From positions 682,001-746,000 of the forward strand of contig OX336337.1 in NCBI GenBank assembly GCA_946902875.1: DNA of 64,000 nt. The letters run 5' to 3'. The notes under the pieces are model-generated. The model searched no databases, was not told the origin of the DNA, and saw only the letters and a program-made list of their open reading frames with translations. This document shows, one piece after another, positions 33,395-42,300 of the stretch. Within the stretch, counting starts at the first letter, position 1, and each line of letters begins with the position of its first letter. Both the position numbers and the translations under genes were made by a program. The stretch comes from Nematopogon swammerdamellus. Taxonomy: Eukaryota > Arthropoda > Insecta > Lepidoptera > Adelidae.

Positions 33395-36300
33395 CCTGGT
33401 CGAAAAATGCCGAAAAAACTATAAAAATAAGTCTATGGAGTCAGCATTTAGATTTTTTTTTTATTACAGGTGCAGAGATTGGTTGAAAGCAGTGGGGAAT
33501 GAAGAATTGGTATACATTCCCATAGAAAAACTAAACCAATTGAGATTTGTTTGTGGCTTGACTTCTACAAATCATTCCAAGTTGGTACACGCAACAATAG
33601 ATCTGGACTGGGCATAGAAACAGCAAAGTCTGATAATGAAATACTGAAAGGTTTTGCTCAGGAGGACATGGAGCAAGGTTTCAAACTTCACGCCTTAAAT
33701 CTAGAAATGCAGAATGATTGGCTAACTGTGGGCGACTTCTGCATCCCTCCTGCATTGAAGTGGAAATCCATAATATACTACTGGCCCCTGAGCTGCTTAA
33801 GTTCTACCTAAATGCATTCCAGCTTACTCTCCCCGACCCGAGTAACCTAGTTAGATGGGGGAAATCTACAAATAGATTATGCCCGTCTCATGTAAGGAGT
33901 CCGTAGGCACGGCCAAACATTTGTTACGCGGATGCAAAATACTACTTGAGCGAGGCCAGTATTTCTACCGTCATGATAAAGTCCTAGATGTACTAGGCTA
34001 ATAAACTTGAAAATAAAATTGTTTCACATGCAGTGTTTCGTTGTTTTATTGTTTATACCTTCTGATTATGAGAAATAATAAATAATGGAATCACAAATTA
34101 TAATCGAATCGATTATAAATAATCAATTCGATCACGATCACAATCGATTATATACATTTGAACATCACTAATCGATATGATTAAAATCATAGTGCACATC
34201 TCTATCAACGTCAAGGCGCATGGTTATATTCTCTTTGGGCGCATCAGTGTGTGCGTGTGGTTTCTGTATGTTGGCATTAATTAGAAATGATTTCGTTCTT
34301 TTTCTTAAATGGGAGTTCCGCCTCTTAAAACGCAGTGGTTATATCCTCTTTGGTTATTAATTTGAATTTGTTATCTTGATGCTTTCCTGAGAAAAAGGGA
34401 TATTGACATACAAAACAAACAAAAATTTTTTTTAATGTCACATAACTATAAATTTACAATTTTCCATTTTTTCCTTTACTTGTGCTATGAGGCCTTGCTT
34501 TTTACCAAATTTCATTATTCTAGGTTAACGGGAAGTACTCTATAGGGTTTGATTTGGTTTGCCGGCTTAAGCTACGGCTAAAATATGTGACTTAAATGGG
34601 CGTATCTAGTGATTGCGTGGACCTATAAGCTTAATTTTTTTACACCTCCGAGGAAACGTAGACCTTAGTATTTGATATTAATTTCAACTTTATACCTCTA
34701 CCTGTTCCTGAGAAAAAAGGTCTTGACAGACAGACAGACACCCAGCCAGCCAGACAGACAGACAGACAGACGGACAACAAAGTGATCCTATAAGGGTTCC
34801 GTTTTTTCCTCCTTTCAGGTACGGAACCCTGAAAAACAAAATAATCCAGTGCGGTGGTACCAATCCAGTTGGCTACAATTTGAGCCTGCCACCTAGTAAG
34901 GGCCAAGGGAATATTTACATGTGGATATTTAATATTGGACCAATTTCAAATACCTTTTTCAACATTTCTCTCATGGCATTAATTTCCTTCTTGATGCTTC
35001 CTATCGTCTGCAAAATCTTGGCCGCTTCCACGTTGATTACGCTCAGCGTCGGCGAATTGTGCGGTTCCGCCTCGACCTCGCCTTGCGTAGGTTTGTAGTC
35101 TCGCATCGCGTAGCTCAGAGTCGCATCCAGTATGTACACCTGTTGAAGGTGTGAGCCGAGAATCGTCAGGCAGTCTAGTGTACTGTAAGAGAAGCATATT
35201 GTTTACTTCAAAGTTTTTTTATTTTTATGAAACTGACACGGTTGGCTACATCACCTACAAGATCCGTGATGTCAGCCCATAACACCGGGCGAACTTGGTG
35301 CCACGTCAGTGCTTCCCTTCGGTCGTGCCGGCTACACTGAACTGGACGGAAAACACAAACTATTTACATAGCTTTTTCGACCGACCTTTCACTCAGTGCG
35401 GTGGTACCAACCCGGGCGGGTTAAACCGTACCACCTAGTAATATAACAAAAAGGAGTCATATCCCTTAGTCGCCTTTTACGACATACACGGGGTGAGATG
35501 CGGTACCGGCCCCATGCGGTACAGTATTATCCTGATCACAGTTCTAAAAGGCTGGCGAGATGGCCGCTACGAGCACTAGATGTTTAGTTCAATATTAACC
35601 ATATTTTTATAGTTGTGTTAACTTAAGCGAATCCCTTCCAATGGGCCCATGGGACCCCGCCCCAAAATCGACGCTCGCTTCTGTTGGGCCCACGCGGGCC
35701 CGATGGTCGTCGTCAACGTATTGATCTAGTCCTATTTCAGTAAATTTTTCTTATTAGAACGAGAGAGCACTGTAGATAGATGATTAGAAAACTTTCCATT
35801 GATATGATATGACACCAAGAACAAATCCGCAATCAAACAGAAAAATATATATTCTGTCTGACGTCTTGTTAATTTTCGACTGAAGGTGCCTTGTTTTTTT
35901 TATTTATTTGTGGATTGGATTCAAATTCCACGCACGTACGTTCGGAATTGTAGTGGCAGCATTCTTTACCTACACATCGATATACCATTAAAATTTGTAT
36001 TGTCAATATTAGGTCCCCGTAAGTAATAATAGGGTCCCGTACGACGGATACGGAACCCTAAAAAAAGGTGAAACTGTTCCAAATTTAGAGAGAGTACGTC
36101 ACTACACGGTAGCGATATTGGTAACACATTGGCAGTTCGTGTCAGAGGTCCAGATCCGAATCCCGGTCGGGACGTAGGGCAATATCTCACCAGGACGCCA
36201 ACTGAGCAACCAGTGAGCAACTGGTTGCCCTACTTGGTGTCTGCGGGACACCAGAGTTGCGCAACCAAGCTAACAACCAGCGCCCGACAGACAACAGACA

Positions 36301-39300
36301 GACCGCACTTTCAAAATGGACGTCGAACAGGTAGCACTGATATTGCATGTGCGGTAGCGCAACTGGTGGCCGAGTGAGACATGCGTGAGTCACGCACGCG
36401 CCATAAAATGCTATACATTTAACTGGTTGCGCAACCAACGCGCAACCAGCCGGGTTGCGCCGCCAGACAGATTGTCACCTGTGTTCCCAGGTGGTTGCGC
36501 GACCAAATTGATGTGGCAACCAAGCCGACGCCAGGTCAGGTACCCTTCATAGGACTACATACATTAGTTCTGGTGGCGTGGCGTCCTAGTGAGATATCGC
36601 CCGTATTCAGCTTAGCATCTGTATAAGGAAGAAAGTAAAAAAAAAAAATTTGTTGTCTGTAAAGTCGGTTTACGGACGATAGTTTTACGTGATAACGTCA
36701 TAAAGTGGTAAGACTACTGCTTTCAATTTCTGCTGCCCTGGTACTTTAGAACCAGAGAGATAAATGTGTACAAGCCGACGCTTGGGCCGATTGTGCCTCT
36801 CTATCGCTTGTTACGCGCTCTCGCTTGCACACACAGGCTCAGATGGAACGTGACACTTTTTCGTGCGTGCAACCGGTGTTCATCAATTTATAAGACGTGA
36901 CGTTATCACGTCAAAAGTCGTAACAAGCGCCACAGAATTAACAAACAAGGCGCCATACAAAAAATATGTTACCTGTAGCTCTTTTGCGTCTTCTGCACAT
37001 AAAGCCCGGCCACCGCTTCCACCTTCCAGCCCTTTTTGTGAAACTTTATCAGACCCATCTTGAGACGTCTCCTCTCGAACGGGAGGTCTATGCCCAGCTC
37101 TATCATGGCCTCCTCGTCCATCAGGAGGAATGTCCTCAGGTCTATTCCGTTTTTGGCAAATATAGGCTGCAGTTTCTCACAGTGCATAGCGTATAACAGA
37201 TGGCGAATCTCGTCTGCATAGATTGGACTGCAATCAGATATAAAATAAATTAAATTAGTTATGACACGGTTATTTAGTCACTTCTCTTCCAGATGTGTCT
37301 TGCAATATCAATATCCAGTACTCTGGTAAATTACAGCACAACACCGAACACCACGTTTAGCAAAGTATTCGGACAAGATAATTATCAGGCAGCAAGTAAG
37401 GCACGAAGGCCCACCTGCTGCATGGCTCGGTGGAAAGACCGTGCCAAGGTCAGAGGTGGCTAGCCTGTCGCCCTTATGCACGGCATCTTGTCCTTATCCT
37501 TTATTCGTTTTTCCGACATGCACGGGGAGAGATGCAGTGGGGCTATTCTTATTAAGTACCGGCCCCGCACAGTACCAGCATATTATATAAAGAATTATTT
37601 TAGACCGATTAGGTATAGCGGCTGTATAGTGCTGTGTTCGTCACACGCCTGCTACTCTTCTGGAGCACACTCCCGATCTGATCTATGGAAGTGTGTGACC
37701 CTTTCGGCTCACATTTTTTCTTTATTTTTTTATTTTTATTTCAGACAGACGGCGTAGGCTTAGTAATAGGCTTCCGTACGGGATACGTAAACCTAAAAAT
37801 TGCCTAATGCTGTCATGCTGTCTTATGGATTATTATACTATATAGCAGATTTTGTAAATTTGTCTAAAATCAAAATAACCAGGTATCCTATTCAAATTTA
37901 TAGGTAAACATCATACATAGGTATTGTCCCTACTTGAAGGTGCTAGCTGGGCTTGACAGAAATATGGGAGTAACTCTAAAGGGGAAGCCAATTGGACACC
38001 CAGCGGTGTCCAACCAAAGTCTAGTGTGTCAGCAGCCATTCGGTCCATAATATCTATGTTACTTACTCATTGTTGTTCTGAACGCCCGGATAATAGTCGC
38101 GCCAATCGCACAAATCATTCTCAACATTCACAGGCTCCTCTTCCTGTACATCGAAATGTGGTTTGAGAATGTCAATAATGTCCTGATGGTTGTGCGACAC
38201 GGCGATCTCCATGGGGGTCCGTCCACTCTTGTCCAGCTCCGTCAGCCGAGCGTTGTGAGCCACGAGCAGCTCCAGGATTTCCACTCGCTTGTGGTGAACG
38301 GCCCAGAATACAGCCTGGAAATTTGAAAATAATGTACGTGTAGCGTAACCATATGTTGAATTATTATTCAATTGGTAGGCATTGCTGTGCAATACAATAT
38401 TTCTTTTTTCATTAAAAGTGCGACAAATGGCGGCGAGCCACTCATCAGGTGTCTATAACGACGACAATCAGTCGTATGCGGGGGTTGTGAATGCCATTCC
38501 GGCATTCGGCGATAGAACACACACAAAGATCCAACGCCCCTGCGGAGTTGTAAGGTATCTAAGTTCCGAGTCATGTCAACATTTAAGAAAAAAGTACGAA
38601 CCGTCCATCCCTGCAGGTCCCTCATCTCAATGTTCATTTCGTGGTGCTTCAGCAGCTCGCGCACCACCGAAGTGCGCCCGTTGGTTACCGCTCGCATGAA
38701 TGCTGTGTTGCCGTACTTGTCGCCCAAGTTCAAGATGGCTCCTTTCTCCAACAGCTTACAGACTATGTTGAGGATGACCTCTTCGTCGGCCGTGTTGTTG
38801 GAGCACGCCGCCATCAGGGGTGTCACCGAGTCTGCGAGACATATTATTTTCACGATTTAGGACACACAATTACAAAGTGATCTTCTCAGCGGACAGCGGA
38901 CTTGCCGACTACTCCAAACAATCACAAGCCACAGGAACCTTCGCAGACGACACAGCAGAACTGGCAGTCCATAGCCATCCTGAACAAGCTTCACGATATC
39001 TCCAAGAAAACCTTGCTATAAATGGAGATGTGAGGAGTCTTTTTATTTTATTTTTATAGTAAGCGCGACATGTGGCACCGGGCCACCCATAACGTGTATA
39101 GCGACGCCCATGGACATTCGGTCGCATGCGGAGGGCTGCGAATGCCATGCTGAATGCATGCATGCATGAATTCACGCCTCACTTAAAGGACCCGAGACTA
39201 TACTTGTTCCAGAGTTTACCGGTTCTGTGGAGGAACGCTCTGCAGAACCGATTGGTACGCATGCGAGGGGTATGCAATCTCTGCCCAGTATACACACATT

Positions 39301-42300
39301 ACATTCCCTCTGCGAAGAGGGACATGTCCGCCAGTCACCGTAAACGGAGAACGAATACCCCAAGCGAAGGATACTCAATATCTTGGGCTACATCTGGATC
39401 GTAGACTCACTTGGCAAAAACACATCTGGACCAAGAGGAAGCACCTTGACACCAAACTGAGAGGGCGATGCACTGGCTAGTTGGACCTCAATCACAACTC
39501 CCGAGAGCCAGCAAAATGGCTATATACAAAGCTATATTAAAACCTGTATGGGCTTACAGTATGCAGCTCTGGGGAACAGTAGCCAAGGCAAACCTCAACA
39601 TTATGGAAAGGTTTCAAATGAAAACACTGAGGAGACTCTTCAACATTCACCGGTATATTAGTAACAAACTGATTACCAGGATCTCGACATGATGACAATA
39701 CGAGAAGAAATCACAAAACACACCCAGCGGTATAGAGACCGCATCGAGCGCCATCCGAATGAAACGGCAAGACACCTCATGGGTGCCGACAGCATACAAT
39801 TCACCAGACTAAAAAGGAACAGAGTCTCAAGCTTGACCTCAGGACTTTAATCTAGACAAGAAGAGGGTAATGGGGTCAATGGACCTCACCCCAGTAAGAG
39901 GCAGATCGCAGCGAGAGAAGCAACCAGCATCACAGCTTATTGCGGCTGCGGCAGCAGATTGCAGTGGAATCGTGAAAAAAAGAGATAAGCCTGCCACCTG
40001 TCTTGGTCGGGGACCTTCGTGCAACCCACCCTTGCACCTCCCATCTCCAGCTGCCCCAGCCAGCCGATGTCCTCCATGAAGGCCACAAGACGGCAAAGGA
40101 CAGTGGCAGATATATTAATGTGTGCACTGTACTCTGCCGGTGGGAACAGAGTGAGGGTAAATTGAGCATTACTCACACCCGGTTTCCACTGGGAGAGTTA
40201 AGAGTATGTGCTGTTGTTGTTGTTGTTGCTTTGGTTTGGGGTTGGCTCTGAGTCTGCAAACTAGTCCCGCTTGATGGGGACCTTCGTGCAAAACCCCGCG
40301 ATCTCCAGCTACACCAGCCAGCCTGTATCTGATTGGGGCGTCTGGAGACCTCTAAGAGTGTGTGCTTTAGAGAGTATTCCATGCCACATTTTTGACGCGT
40401 ATTTGATGTTTCTTATTCTATCCAGGACATACAATATTCGCCTCATTGGTGACTCTGTACTCACAAAGGACCTTCAACCTCTAAAGCACAGACGTGTCGT
40501 TGGCTCATTGAGCCTGTTTTATCGGTACTACTATAGCCGCTGCTCTGACGAACTTGCTTCCCTTAGCCCTCCTCCTCCTGTTCGCCTTCGCCAAACCCGC
40601 CATACTCTCGCGGAACACCCCTTTATAGTCGACAGAAGAGTTCTTCGAACTCCACGATTCTCTAAATTATTCTTGTGCCGCACTGCAAAGGTGTGGAACG
40701 GGCTCCCAGAGAATATCTTTCCCCACTCCTGCAATCCACGGATCACGAGTCTCCGGTATGGCACGTTTTCGGAGGTGAAATCGGCTGGTCGGAGCATGCG
40801 CTCTGGTTCCTCTTAACCACCTATACCAGCATAAAAAAAAAACTATTAATAAAGTTAGTCGTCACAAAATGCTACAAGTACTGACCGCCATGCAGGTTAA
40901 CATCGGCCCCAGATTGGAGCAGGTGGTCCACAATATCCTCTTGAGCATCGAAGCACGCGTGCAGCAGTGGAGTCCAACTGTTGGACAGCCGACTGTTGAC
41001 GTTGCCTTTCAGTTCTGCAAATATAGCAACCAACTCATTATAATCTTGTTCACAGTAACAAAATATATGCAGACAGCACGTAAGGACTATGTATGTATAA
41101 CTCATTGGTAGGACAGAGATAGCATATACTTTTTTTTATTAGAATGATAGTAAAGTTGTCACACAAATGTTCCGGTGATGGCGAGTGTATACAGACTGAC
41201 ATAGTAGGCAGGGATCCACAGGGGTCAACTCCGCACAGCGGTGGGACTTCTTACAGGTCACTGCCCACTCAACAGGTACTTGTTCATCATAGGTGTCACC
41301 GACAGCCCCCTATGCATGGCGGAGGATGAAAATGCCACCCACGTGCTCCTGGAGTGCCCGGTGGTGGCAGAAGAACGACTGCAGTTTCTTGGGAACGTGG
41401 GAACTGCCCATGGAGTGTGGAAGCGACCGAGAAGAGTGCTCCACTTCATGAAAGAGCTCGGGTGGCTGGAGTAGCACTACCCGGGCGCCAACGTACAACG
41501 GACCGTCTTGAGGTCTCAGTGCGGAGAATGGCCCACCCGACTTCCCAAGAGGCTGGGCAGCAAACAAACAAACAAACAGTAGGCAGGGACGAACACAGCA
41601 CTCCATGGCTTCACCAAACACAATATACGGGCCCATTGACGGTATGGGAAAGTTTCAATCGGTGCTACTACGCATCCAGTCAAACTAGTAATTTTCTCAG
41701 TTTGTCTTCAGTGAATGAGAGCGACAACCCCGAACCCACTTCAAGTGCCACCTCTTCTTGGTGCCAGTAAAGTTTGTCTGCCTGTAAGGGACTGTGGTCC
41801 AAGAAAACTGTCGATTGACTTAAAAGGCGCTATTAACGCATAAGTATCTAGAAATCCAGACCGGGTATCAATGTTCCAGACTCCTTCCAAAAGTGGTGGT
41901 GTAACTTTGGGCAGAGTCTTGAGTATTGAGCGATTGGTGTTGTGCTGCTCAAAGAATTCTGGTGAATTACAGTACAACACCGACCACCACGTTTAGCAAA
42001 ATATTAGGACAAGACTATTTTCACACACCAAGGAGATAACAGACAGTTTACCTACCCACTGCATGACTGGATGGACCGAGTCAAGGTGAGAGATTGCTGT
42101 CCTGTCGCCCTTTAGCATGGCATACTGTCTTCTATTTATTTCACCATAAATAACACACAATACTAAACATATATCATTGACACACACGCAAATATTCATA
42201 TTTTTTAATTCTTTTTTTGTTGTTGAAAGCTCGGCGCCGAGCCACCCATAAGGTGTCTAACGACGCCCATGGACATTTGGTCGTATGTGAGGGTTGCGAA

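Larger units (their letters stand above)
32708..34352 (+). mobile_element. Composite insertion carrying a broken THAP domain and LINE pieces
   Basis: It is flanked by GTTATTA at 32701-32707 and 34353-34359 and interrupts the tandem unit precisely, so it was inserted as one block. It contains a THAP-domain gene remnant, an RTE fragment in the remnant's intron and an RLE-type LINE tail. The phrase GGTTATATCCTCTTTGG occurs near both ends in direct orientation and, degenerate, at 34223. No inverted termini were found. Confidence 0.7.
31636..34836. mobile_element. Transposon with four internal copies of a 310-325-bp unit, split by a 1.65-kb insertion
   Basis: It starts AAGTCGGCAAGTGCGAGTTG and ends in (CAGA)n followed by TAAGGGTTCCGTTTTTTCC and GTACGGAACCCTGAAAA. 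The phrase (C)CTTGCT recurs at 31884, 32208, 32522 and 34493. The first gaps are 324 and 314 bp. The last becomes about 320 bp once the insertion 32708-34352 is removed. It is non-coding and lies within GASZ intron 7. Confidence 0.85.

Noticed and set aside
41354..41770. 138-codon frame on the + strand in GASZ intron 2
   Set aside because: It is in the wrong frame over the LINE tail, whose true frame is recognisable, and ends in unrelated sequence.
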